The notes below the pieces were generated by a model, which was given only the letters and a program-made list of their open reading frames with translations, searched no databases and had not been told where the DNA came from. Positions 15,621 to 23,025 of a stretch of DNA of 64,000 bases are shown one piece after another. The DNA lies in contig NZ_CP116899.1 of NCBI RefSeq assembly GCF_030997045.1, positions 4,364,001 through 4,428,000 on the forward strand, in the 5' to 3' direction. A program made the translations under genes and the position numbers. This stretch comes from Microbulbifer sp. TB1203 (GTDB lineage: Bacteria; Pseudomonadota; Gammaproteobacteria; Pseudomonadales; Cellvibrionaceae). Within the stretch, counting starts at the first letter, position 1. The number at the start of each line of letters is the position of its first letter.

Positions 15621-17952
15621 AGAGTTTGCCCGCGAGGGCGTGCTCCGGCGCAGCCGCGGCCTGCCCCTGGTATGGCTGCTGCCGCTGACCGCGGCGCTGA
15701 TCGCGGTGTGGCTGTTGTACCGGGAATTCACCCAGGGCGATATCCGCGTCACTATCCTCTTTCCCTCCGGCGAGGGCCTGGTAAAGGGCAAAACCCCGGT
15801 GAAATACTCCGGAGTGGATATCGGCGTGGTGCGGGATTTCCGCCTGGTGCCCAACGCCGAGGAACTGGGCGGTGCCGACGGGGTGCTCGCCGAGGTGGAT
15901 TTCAATCGCAGTGCTGAGTACCTGCTGGTGGAAGGCAGCAGATTCTGGCTGGTCAAGCCGGAATTCTCGATCACCGGGGTGAGCGGTTTGGAAGCACTGG
16001 TGTCCGGCAACTACATCGCCGTGGAGCCGGGCAGCGGCGAGCGCCAACGGGAATTCGTGGCCTTGGCGGAACCCCCCGCCCACGTGCGCGGCGAGGGCCT
16101 GCGCGTGGTGGTCAAAGCGCCGCGACTGGGGTCCCTGAATCGGGGTTCGCCGGTCTACTACCGCCAGCTGCAGGTGGGTCAGGTGGAGAATTACCATCTG
16201 AGCAAGGATGACACCCGGGTGGAGATCGACCTTTTTATCCGCCGCGAATACGCTCATCTGGTACACCGCGGCAGCCGCTTCTGGAACAGTTCCGGGCTGT
16301 CCATAGAGGGAGATATCAGCGGGGTGACGGTGAACATGGAGTCCCTGGCCGCGCTGGTGGCCGGCGGTGTGAGCTTCTACACCCCGGAAAGCCAACGCCA
16401 TTCGCCGCTGGCGGTGGATGGCAATGAATTCAAGCTTTACGAGAGTTTTGCCGAGGCGGACGCCGGTATTCCGGTGACACTCAATTTCGATCGCGGGGTC
16501 AGTGTCACCCCCGGCAGCACCCAGGTGCTCTACCAGGGTATCAAGGTGGGCGAGGTCAGCTCAGTGAAGGCCAGTCGCAATATGAATGGCATGGAGGTGA
16601 CGGTGCTGATGGACCCGATCACCGACGAGCTGCTGAGCGAAAATACCCGCTTCTGGATCGCCCCTCCCACCCTGGATATCGCCAGCGGCCTCAGCGATTT
16701 GCTCAAGGGCAACCGCATCGAGGTGGATCTGCGCCGCGGCCAGCGCTCCCGGCGCACCTTCGACGCCCTCGCCTCGCCGCCGCCGCGGGACCCGCGGGCA
16801 CCCGGCCTGCACCTGCGCCTGACCGCGCGCACCACCGGCTCCCTGCAGCGCGGCGCCTCCGTCTACTACCGGCGTATCCCGGTGGGTACGGTTCAGGGTA
16901 TGAAGCTGAGCGGAGACGGCGAGCGCGTGGAGGTGTTCGTGGTAATCGAGCCCCGCTATGCCTATCTGGTGAACAATCGCACCCGCTTCTGGAATATCAG
17001 CGGCCTGCGCGCCAGCGCCAGCTTCGGCGGCGTCGAGGTGGAGGCCGACTCGCTGATGTCTCTGGTGCGCGGCGGCGTCGCCTTCGGGAGCCCCCCGGGA
17101 GCGCAGGAGAGCGCCGGCCCGGCTCGCAGCGGCGACACCTTCCATCTCTACAGTAGCCGCGAGGCTGCGCTGGAAGAGGGCGTGACCATTCATATCGCCC
17201 TGTCCGACGCCTCCGGCCTCAAAGAGGGGTCGCCGATCCGCTACAAGGGCGTCCAGGTTGGGGAAATCACCCGCCTGCGCCTCGGCCGCGAGCTGGAATC
17301 GGTGCGCGCCACCGCCAAACTCTATCACCGCGCCGAGCACTTCGCGCGAGCCGGCACCCGCTTCTGGGTGGTGTCGCCGCAGATAGATATCGACAAAGTG
17401 GAGAACCTGGACACCCTGATCAGCGGCCGCTACCTGGCGCTGGAACCCGGCGGCGGTGAAGTGCAGCTGGAGTTCATCGCCCTCGCCGAGCCGCCGACTC
17501 CCGGCCTGGCGGACACCATGATGCGCCCCGGGCTCACGGTAATCCTGGACGCGCCGCGGCGCGGTTCGCTGGCCCCCGGCAGCCCGGTCTACTACCGTCA
17601 GGTGCAAGTTGGGGAAGTTACCGGTTTTGCCCTAGGGGAACTGGCGGACCGGGTTTATATCTATGTCTATATCGAGCCGCGTTATCGCACCCTGGTGCGC
17701 GAACACACGGTGTTCTGGAATGCCAGCGGCGTGGATGTCAATTTCGGCCTGATGAGCGGCCTCAACGTCCACACCGAGTCGGCCCGGGCACTTCTCGCCG
17801 GCGGCGTCGCCTTCGCCACCCCTGAAGGGCCGAATATGGGGCGGGAGGTGGAATCCGGCAGCCACTACCCCCTCTATCCAGAGGCGAAACCGGAGTGGCT
17901 GCGCTGGAGTCCTAAAATAGAGTTGTACGGTTCGACCGAGCCGGCCAAGTGA
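15613..17952 (+). CDS. LetB/PqiB-like protein with six MCE domains
   Basis: 779 residues: a single N-terminal transmembrane anchor (LPLVWLLPLTAALIAVWLL) and then six MCE domains beginning near residues 42, 160, 284, 397, 522 and 639. Each carries a G-S-P-V-Y-Y-R or equivalent strand followed by a V-G-x-V motif (for example GSPVYYRQLQVGQV and GSPIRYKGVQVGEI). E. coli PqiB has three MCE domains and LetB (YebT) has seven. MCE hexamers stack into a hydrophobic tunnel across the periplasm for lipid transport, so six rings imply a LetB-like length. The gene follows the split LetA genes with an 8-base overlap; a lipoprotein gene starts 20 bases after its stop. Confidence 0.9.
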   Translation: MAEEFAREGVLRRSRGLPLVWLLPLTAALIAVWLLYREFTQGDIRVTILFPSGEGLVKGKTPVKYSGVDIGVVRDFRLVPNAEELGGADGVLAEVDFNRSAEYLLVEGSRFWLVKPEFSITGVSGLEALVSGNYIAVEPGSGERQREFVALAEPPAHVRGEGLRVVVKAPRLGSLNRGSPVYYRQLQVGQVENYHLSKDDTRVEIDLFIRREYAHLVHRGSRFWNSSGLSIEGDISGVTVNMESLAALVAGGVSFYTPESQRHSPLAVDGNEFKLYESFAEADAGIPVTLNFDRGVSVTPGSTQVLYQGIKVGEVSSVKASRNMNGMEVTVLMDPITDELLSENTRFWIAPPTLDIASGLSDLLKGNRIEVDLRRGQRSRRTFDALASPPPRDPRAPGLHLRLTARTTGSLQRGASVYYRRIPVGTVQGMKLSGDGERVEVFVVIEPRYAYLVNNRTRFWNISGLRASASFGGVEVEADSLMSLVRGGVAFGSPPGAQESAGPARSGDTFHLYSSREAALEEGVTIHIALSDASGLKEGSPIRYKGVQVGEITRLRLGRELESVRATAKLYHRAEHFARAGTRFWVVSPQIDIDKVENLDTLISGRYLALEPGGGEVQLEFIALAEPPTPGLADTMMRPGLTVILDAPRRGSLAPGSPVYYRQVQVGEVTGFALGELADRVYIYVYIEPRYRTLVREHTVFWNASGVDVNFGLMSGLNVHTESARALLAGGVAFATPEGPNMGREVESGSHYPLYPEAKPEWLRWSPKIELYGSTEPAK

Positions 17953-17972
17953 ACAGGGAACAGGGATTTGCT

Positions 17973-18524
17973 ATGCGTATAAAATTAATTGGCCTGCTTG
18001 CCGTATTGCTATTGGCCGCTTGTGAAACCATGGAGGTGCAAAGGGTGGAGCCGCGGGTGGCACCGGTGGCCTTCTCCACCTATACCTGGGGCCCGTCGGC
18101 ACTCGGTGATGTGCCCGAGGTGTCGGCACAACTGGTGGAACTGGACCAGGAAATGCGTGACGTAGTGGCCGCGGAGATGGGCGCCCGGGGTTACCGTCTG
18201 GTGGAGAACGGCGCCGGCGCGGATATGGTGGTGGACTACCAGGTGGCGGTGATCGAGGAGCAGTTTGCCGGCGACCCCACCGATTCCAGCTGGGACGCGC
18301 AATTCGACAGCAACGCGACCCCCGGGGTGGTGGAACTGCCCACGCGCACCGGCGCGCCGCGAGTCACCCTGACCCTGGGCATCGGCCGTCCCGGGGAGCC
18401 GTCCATCTGGGGCGGCACTGCCACCAAGCTGATGACGCGCTCGGAGGACGCCGCCGAACGCCGGCATATACTCAGTGCTGCGGTGCGCGACCTTTTGAAG
18501 GATCTCCCCCCGGCGGCGCCCTAG
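17973..18524 (+). CDS. DUF4136 family lipoprotein
   Basis: 183 residues. The signal peptide MRIKLIGLLAVLLLAAC ends in a lipobox (LAAC), so it is predicted to be a lipoprotein. The mature part contains FSTYTWGPSA, EMRDVVAAEMGARGYRLVE and ADMVVDYQVAV, typical of DUF4136 domains. Function is unknown in the family. ATG 17973 is chosen because it starts the signal peptide. It lies 20 bases after the MCE gene. E. coli pqiABC ends with a lipoprotein (PqiC) that links to the outer membrane, so a similar job is possible here, though PqiC is a different family. Confidence 0.75.
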   Translation: MRIKLIGLLAVLLLAACETMEVQRVEPRVAPVAFSTYTWGPSALGDVPEVSAQLVELDQEMRDVVAAEMGARGYRLVENGAGADMVVDYQVAVIEEQFAGDPTDSSWDAQFDSNATPGVVELPTRTGAPRVTLTLGIGRPGEPSIWGGTATKLMTRSEDAAERRHILSAAVRDLLKDLPPAAP

Positions 18525-18589
18525 GGCTCTAGTACCCAATTACCCCAGGCAGGGAAGCCATCTTCTGAAAACAGCAGTAGGAGATTGGC

Positions 18590-19123
18590 ATGACTGTCAT
18601 TTTGCGAACCCTCTTCCCCCTGTTGGCGCTCGCGCTGGCCGGCTGCGTCGCCACCAGCCCAGTGGCGGTGGACTACGATCCCCAGGCCGACTTTTCCCGG
18701 CTCGAAAGCTTCTACCTGCTGGACCCGCTGGCCAGTGGCCCGGTATCGCCACTGGAGTTGAAGCGCGTCCGGCAGGCGGCGGACGGTCTGTTGCGCATGC
18801 GCTACCGGCCGGCGGAGAGTGCCGAAAGCGCCGATTTTGTGGTCAGGGTCCAGCTCAACTCGGTGGACAAGGTCGCAGTCTATGAAGACAGCCTCGCCCT
18901 CTATGGCGGCTACCGCTACTGGGGGTGGGGCTGGCGCGCACCGCTGGACGTGCGCCACTACCGCGAAAACACCCTGGTGGTGGATATACTCTCCCCCGAG
19001 CGCTCCCCCCTTTGGCGCGGCAGCACGGTATCCTCCGCCGGCCGCTACCGGGACCCGGCGCAGAACCAGCAGCGGCTGCGCGAGGAGATGGCACTGATCT
19101 TCAACCGCTTCCCGCCGTACTGA
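18590..19123 (+). CDS. second DUF4136 family lipoprotein
   Basis: 177 residues with a signal peptide ending LALALAGC (lipobox LAGC). The mature part VDYDPQADFSRLESFYLLDP and the block SADFVVRVQLNSVDKV match DUF4136. A Tyr/Trp/Gly-rich patch, YGGYRYWGWGWRAPLD, lies mid-protein. ATG 18590 follows GTAGGAGATTGGC, a good ribosome site. It is related to, but well diverged from, the preceding lipoprotein, suggesting an old tandem duplication. Probably part of the Let-like operon; role unknown. Confidence 0.72.
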   Translation: MTVILRTLFPLLALALAGCVATSPVAVDYDPQADFSRLESFYLLDPLASGPVSPLELKRVRQAADGLLRMRYRPAESAESADFVVRVQLNSVDKVAVYEDSLALYGGYRYWGWGWRAPLDVRHYRENTLVVDILSPERSPLWRGSTVSSAGRYRDPAQNQQRLREEMALIFNRFPPY

Positions 19124-19164
19124 GCGGAAATCCGGGACTCCGCCGTCGCACCGCTGAGAGGGGC

Positions 19165-19185
19165 GGTGCGCACGGCGCACCCTAC
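19165..19185. repeat. short dispersed palindrome unit
   Basis: GGTGCGCACGGCGCACCCTA-type unit between the DUF4136 gene and nudF. The same 21-base unit occurs twice more, in inverted orientation, at 60622-60642 and 60676-60696. Its core GGTGCGCACGGCGCACC is itself nearly palindromic. Confidence 0.75.
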
Positions 19186-19245
19186 TTTCCACACTTTCCA
19201 CTAGAGAAGCTCACGGACGCCATCGACAAAGCGAAAAACTGAACA

Positions 19246-19899
19246 ATGACCGATAACGATAAAACCCCCGAAATCGACCTCTCCCCGCAATTCACCCGCG
19301 ACGCGGTGGAAATCGTCTCCCGGGAGGCGGTGTTTGAAGGGTTCTTCACCATGCAGAAACTGCGCCTGCGCCACCGGCTGTTCCGCGGCGGCTGGAGCGG
19401 CGAGATAGAGCGCGAACTGTTTGTGCGCGGTGCCGCCGTGGGGGTGCTGCTCTACGACCCGGTCCACGAATTGGTCGCGCTCACTGAACAGTTTCGTATC
19501 GGCGCCCTGGATCGCCCCGAAGGGCCCTGGTGTCTGGAGGTGGTGGCGGGTATGGTGGAGGAGAGCGAGTCCCTGGAAGGAGTGGCTCGGCGCGAACTGC
19601 AGGAGGAGGCCGGGCTGGAAGTGGAGCAGTTGCATTACATTCGCAGCTATATGCCCAGCCCCGGCGGCAGCTCCGAGCGCCTGCATCTCTTCTGCGCCCT
19701 GGCGGATCTTCGCAACGCCGGGGGGCATTTCGGCCTGGATAACGAAAGCGAGGACATTCGCCTGCGGGTGCTCCCGCTGCAGGCGGTGTTCGATGTGCTG
19801 GAGACCCACACCGAGGCGGGCGGCCCGATCGACAACGCGGCCACGGTAATCAGCCTGCAGTGGTTGCAGTTGAACCGGACGCGCCTGGGTGGCGGTTGA
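19246..19899 (+). CDS. nudF: ADP-ribose pyrophosphatase NudF
   Basis: 217-residue Nudix hydrolase splitting ADP-ribose into AMP and ribose-5-phosphate. The Nudix box is complete: G at the start of GMVEESE, then RRELQEEAGL. ALTEQFRIGA and SYMPSPGGSSERLHLFCAL are specific to the NudF branch. It opens the conserved run nudF-yqiB-cpdA-yqiA-parE, which is also found next to tolC in E. coli, making the orthology call strong. ATG 19246 is the only sensible start. Confidence 0.93.
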   Translation: MTDNDKTPEIDLSPQFTRDAVEIVSREAVFEGFFTMQKLRLRHRLFRGGWSGEIERELFVRGAAVGVLLYDPVHELVALTEQFRIGALDRPEGPWCLEVVAGMVEESESLEGVARRELQEEAGLEVEQLHYIRSYMPSPGGSSERLHLFCALADLRNAGGHFGLDNESEDIRLRVLPLQAVFDVLETHTEAGGPIDNAATVISLQWLQLNRTRLGGG

Positions 19900-20040
19900 A
19901 ATATTGTTTCAATAAATCGCCGCAAAGAGGAATAAAAACTCATTGTGAATGGCGGGTCACAAAAGAATCCCGTTCAATTGCCCGGCAGGGGCGCAAACTG
20001 AGAGCTGAATCACGGCGACAATAGAATTGGAGTGTCGATA

Positions 20041-20562
20041 ATGGGCCTATCGGTAAAAACGGGAGCGGTGGCGGACAAGCGCACGCGTCGCTTCCGGGAG
20101 GCGGGTGGCAAGACAGAATATCGGGTGGATTTACCTGCCTATCATGCCGATTGCGACGCCAATTATCTGCGCCTGCGCAAACTGTTGCCCGAATTGGCGA
20201 ACAGAGAGCACTGGCGCTACCAGATGCCCAACGGGGCCCTGGAACTGTCGGTCCAATCCCGCTCCCGCTACACCACCGAGGTGTGCCTGAACGCGAGCGC
20301 TGAGACCGGCGAGCGGAACTGGCTGGCACCGCCCCAGATCACCGTGCGCCTCTATCACGACGCGCGCATGGCGGAGGTGGTGGCAGTGGACGGGCGCGGA
20401 CCGGTGGGTGACAACGGAGTCGGCTTCACCTACCCCAACCCGCGCATGCACTGTGCGGACGAACGGCAGCAGGCCAACCGCTTCCTCGGCGAGTGGCTGG
20501 GCCACTGCCTGGCGAACGGTCGCGCGGAAATTGAACTGATACTGGACGGCCGGCGGCTCTGA
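20041..20562 (+). CDS. yqiB: DUF1249 protein YqiB
   Basis: 173 residues of the DUF1249 family (E. coli YqiB), cytoplasmic, with no known reaction. Conserved block: DANYLRLRKLLPELANREHW, then TVRLYHDARMAEVV and the C-terminal half YPNPRMHCADERQQANRFLG. ATG 20041 has TTGGAG eight bases upstream; a GTG nine bases earlier is possible but would sit on that ribosome site. It lies between nudF and cpdA as in other gammaproteobacteria; functional linkage to cAMP turnover has been suggested only by position. Confidence 0.88.
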   Translation: MGLSVKTGAVADKRTRRFREAGGKTEYRVDLPAYHADCDANYLRLRKLLPELANREHWRYQMPNGALELSVQSRSRYTTEVCLNASAETGERNWLAPPQITVRLYHDARMAEVVAVDGRGPVGDNGVGFTYPNPRMHCADERQQANRFLGEWLGHCLANGRAEIELILDGRRL

Positions 20563-20603
20563 CCCGCTGAGCCTCCACAGGGACGTGTGGACAAGGTGAG
20601 CGT

Positions 20604-21407
20604 GTGATAGAAGAGTCAGTCGGGCCCGTACATCGTCTGGTGCAGTTTACCGACCCCCATATCGGCGGCCGGCCGGATTACCACTTGCTCGGCCTGGATA
20701 CCGGGCATACTTTCGACGAAGTGCTGCGCGCGATCGAGCGGGAGCAGTCCGGCGCCGACATGCTGGTCGCCACCGGCGATATCAGTGCCAATGGTTCCGA
20801 AGGCTCCTATCGCCGCTTCCTGCAAAAAATGCAGCGGGTGCAATCCCCCTGGTACTGGCTGCCCGGCAATCACGACAACCCCGCGCGTATGAACCGGGTG
20901 GCACCGGGGCGACACCCGGAAGTGGTGTCGCTGGGAAATTGGCGTCTGCTGCTGCTGGATAGCAGCCTGGAAGGGCAAATCTGTGGCGGCCTCGACGACT
21001 CCCAACTGGAGCGCCTGGAAGAGCTGCTGGCCCTGCATACCCTGCACCCGCTGATGATTCTGATGCACCACCAGCCGGTACAGGTGGGCAGTGCCTGGAT
21101 CGACGGCCATATGCTGCGCAGCGGGCGAGATCGTTTCCTGCAACTGATCGGCGACAATCCCAGTATCAAAGCGGTGGTGTGGGGGCATGTGCACCAGCAG
21201 TTCGACAGCCGTCTGGGGCATATCGGCCTGCACGCCACTCCTTCCACCTCCGTCCAGTTCACCCCCGGCAGCGGTCCCTTTTCCGTGGACGAGAAGATGC
21301 CCGGCTATCGCTGGTTTGAACTGTGCGACGACGGCAGCTACCGCACCGGAGTGGAGCGGGTCACCGTCTCTGAATACAGTGTCGATCTCGCCTCCGCCGG
21401 TTATTAA
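20604..21407 (+). CDS. cpdA: 3',5'-cyclic AMP phosphodiesterase CpdA
   Basis: 267-residue class III metallophosphoesterase hydrolysing cAMP. All metal-site motifs are present in order: QFTDPHIGG (DxH), LVATGDISANG (GD), WLPGNHDNPARM (GNHD), LMILMHHQPV (H) and VVWGHVHQQFD (GHxH). GTG 20604 is the start; no better codon is in frame. It follows yqiB by 41 bases. A perfect tandem TTATTAACCT pair spans the stop codon (21401-21420). It sets cellular cAMP and so may indirectly influence sugar utilisation genes. Confidence 0.93.
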   Translation: MIEESVGPVHRLVQFTDPHIGGRPDYHLLGLDTGHTFDEVLRAIEREQSGADMLVATGDISANGSEGSYRRFLQKMQRVQSPWYWLPGNHDNPARMNRVAPGRHPEVVSLGNWRLLLLDSSLEGQICGGLDDSQLERLEELLALHTLHPLMILMHHQPVQVGSAWIDGHMLRSGRDRFLQLIGDNPSIKAVVWGHVHQQFDSRLGHIGLHATPSTSVQFTPGSGPFSVDEKMPGYRWFELCDDGSYRTGVERVTVSEYSVDLASAGY

Positions 21408-21483
21408 CCTTTATTAACCTGCCTTTCCCACCGCTGCGCCCGTACAATGAAACTTCTGTCCCCCGGAAGTTGTGAGGTTGAAG

Positions 21484-22137
21484 ATGCGCGTGGTTTCTCC
21501 GCTGTTTTTCCTGTTTTCCCTATCGTTGTTTTCCGCCTGCACACAGCAGGCTGCTGCCCCCACGGCGGCGGAGATCGCGGATGGCCTGCAGCCCCGCGAC
21601 AGCGGCCTCGACAGCGTGGCCGCCGCCTTCGCCTTCGATCTCAGCGGCTCCGGTGTCTACGTGGCGCCGGTGGAAATCGACTACACCAAACGCTTCGCCG
21701 GCCCCGGCCAGCCCCTGCGCGCCAGGGACTATGAACTGGACGCAAAAGACCGGGCCAGGCTGCAGGAACTGATGGCGGAGATCTTCAGCGAAAAATTTCT
21801 CGCCCCGCGCAACAGCCAAGTGGTGGCCGACCCGGAAGAGGCGGACTACACGCTGCAACTGCGCCTGGAGCGCTTCTCCCTGGCCGCGCCCCTGGAGCCC
21901 TCCGCCTGGCTGTGGCGGGTGTACACCGAGCAGAGCGCCTACGGTGTGCTGATGGGCGAACTTTACAACGACGAGGGCAAAGTGGTGATGCGCTTCCGCG
22001 ACCGCCGGGATATCGGTGAAAAATTCGGAGGGCTGGGCCCGGGCCGCCTGGAGCGCTTCACCAGCGTCACCTTCTGGAACGACATGAAACTGGACCTGCG
22101 CCGCGCCTTCAGCAGCCTGGACAAAACCTTGGGCTGA
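21484..22137 (+). CDS. lipoprotein of unknown function
   Basis: 217 residues. The signal peptide MRVVSPLFFLFSLSLFSAC ends in a lipobox-like LFSAC. The mature part contains VYVAPVEIDYTKRF, LMAEIFSEKFLAPRNSQVV, ADYTLQLRLERFSLAAP and MGELYNDEGKVVMRFRDRR. It resembles the general plan of periplasmic lipoproteins that report an additive or redundancy domain, but I do not recognise a family with certainty. ATG 21484 is chosen over an upstream TTG because it starts the signal peptide directly. It is inserted between cpdA and yqiA, which are adjacent in many relatives. Confidence 0.65.
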   Translation: MRVVSPLFFLFSLSLFSACTQQAAAPTAAEIADGLQPRDSGLDSVAAAFAFDLSGSGVYVAPVEIDYTKRFAGPGQPLRARDYELDAKDRARLQELMAEIFSEKFLAPRNSQVVADPEEADYTLQLRLERFSLAAPLEPSAWLWRVYTEQSAYGVLMGELYNDEGKVVMRFRDRRDIGEKFGGLGPGRLERFTSVTFWNDMKLDLRRAFSSLDKTLG

Positions 22138-22149
22138 ACCCCGGGACCG

Positions 22150-22212
22150 CGGAGCTCCAGCTCCGCCCTGGGAACGCCGAGCTCCAGCTCGGCTCGCGGG
22201 CCGCAGGCCCGC
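22150..22212. repeat. triple hairpin repeat upstream of yqiA
   Basis: Three consecutive perfect stem-loops: CGGAGCT/AGCTCCG (22150-22165), GCCGAGCT/AGCTCGGC (22176-22193) and GCGGGCC/GGCCCGC (22196-22212). The last two recur downstream of yqiA, so the gene is bracketed by copies. Confidence 0.8.
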
Positions 22213-22306
22213 CAATAACGAGTTTGTTTCCTGCGAAGGACGCGTCGTGCACCATCACCTTGACCGGGGCGCACTCACCACCACACCCGCGCTATAATCC
22301 CCGCCC

Positions 22307-22921
22307 ATGCCAAACCCAAAAAACCGCCCCCTGCTGATCTACCTGCACGGCTTCCTCTCCTCGCCGCAGTCGTCCAAATGCCAGCTGCTGCGCAAATGGC
22401 TGGCGGAGGCACATCCGCGCATCGTCTTCTGCGCGCCGCAGATCTCCCCCTACCCGGCGGTCGCCGCCCACTCCCTGAGTGCGCTGGTGGAAAATTTCGT
22501 CAACAGCGCGGAGTGCGGTCCCATCGGCCTGGTGGGCAGTTCCATGGGCGGTTTCTGGGCCAGTTACCTGGCCGAGCGCTACCGGCTGCCGGCGGTGGTG
22601 GTCAACCCGGCGGTGCACCCCTCACACTTTATGCCCAACTACCTGGGGCAGACGCTGACGCCTTACAGCGGTGGGGCACAGGAGTATCGCCTTACCCCGG
22701 CCGACGTTGATACCATGCGCCAACTGGAAGAATCGCTGCCGCATCCCCTCGCCGCGCGCTACTGGCTGCTGGCCCAGCGCGGCGACGAGACCCTCGACTG
22801 CCGCGAGGCAGAAGACTTCTACCGCGGCCAGCGCCAGACCCTCGAGAACGGGGGCGATCACAGCTTCCAGGGTTTCGCGCGCTACTGCGCGCCGATAATT
22901 GAGTTTTTATTTAACCCGTAG
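22307..22921 (+). CDS. yqiA: YqiA-type alpha/beta-hydrolase esterase
   Basis: 204 residues of the UPF0227/YqiA family. LIYLHGFLSSPQSSK is the oxyanion strand-turn, GLVGSSMGGFWASYLAERY the nucleophile elbow (Ser in GSSMG), and GGDHSFQGF near the C-terminus supplies His; LAQRGDETLD carries the likely Asp. E. coli YqiA is an acyl-CoA thioesterase/esterase in vitro. ATG 22307 follows a repeat-filled spacer. Its place between cpdA and parE is conserved across gammaproteobacteria. Confidence 0.9.
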   Translation: MPNPKNRPLLIYLHGFLSSPQSSKCQLLRKWLAEAHPRIVFCAPQISPYPAVAAHSLSALVENFVNSAECGPIGLVGSSMGGFWASYLAERYRLPAVVVNPAVHPSHFMPNYLGQTLTPYSGGAQEYRLTPADVDTMRQLEESLPHPLAARYWLLAQRGDETLDCREAEDFYRGQRQTLENGGDHSFQGFARYCAPIIEFLFNP

Positions 22922-22940
22922 GAGCGCTCCCCCTGGGAAG

Positions 22941-22977
22941 GCCGAGCTCCAGCTCGGCAAGCGGGCCGCAGGCCCGC
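22941..22977. repeat. double hairpin repeat between yqiA and parE
   Basis: Exact second copy of GCCGAGCTCCAGCTCGGC (22941-22958) followed by GCGGGCCGCAGGCCCGC (22961-22977), as found at 22176-22212. It ends about 48 bases before the parE start. Confidence 0.8.
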
Positions 22978-23025
22978 CCCTACAGGGCACACAACAGAAT
23001 TTGTCAAAGAGCAGTCAATAAGAAT

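Noticed and set aside
21401..21420. Tandem TTATTAACCT at the cpdA stop
   Set aside because: Two short copies, probably a local slippage product; no further copies or symmetry to suggest a site.
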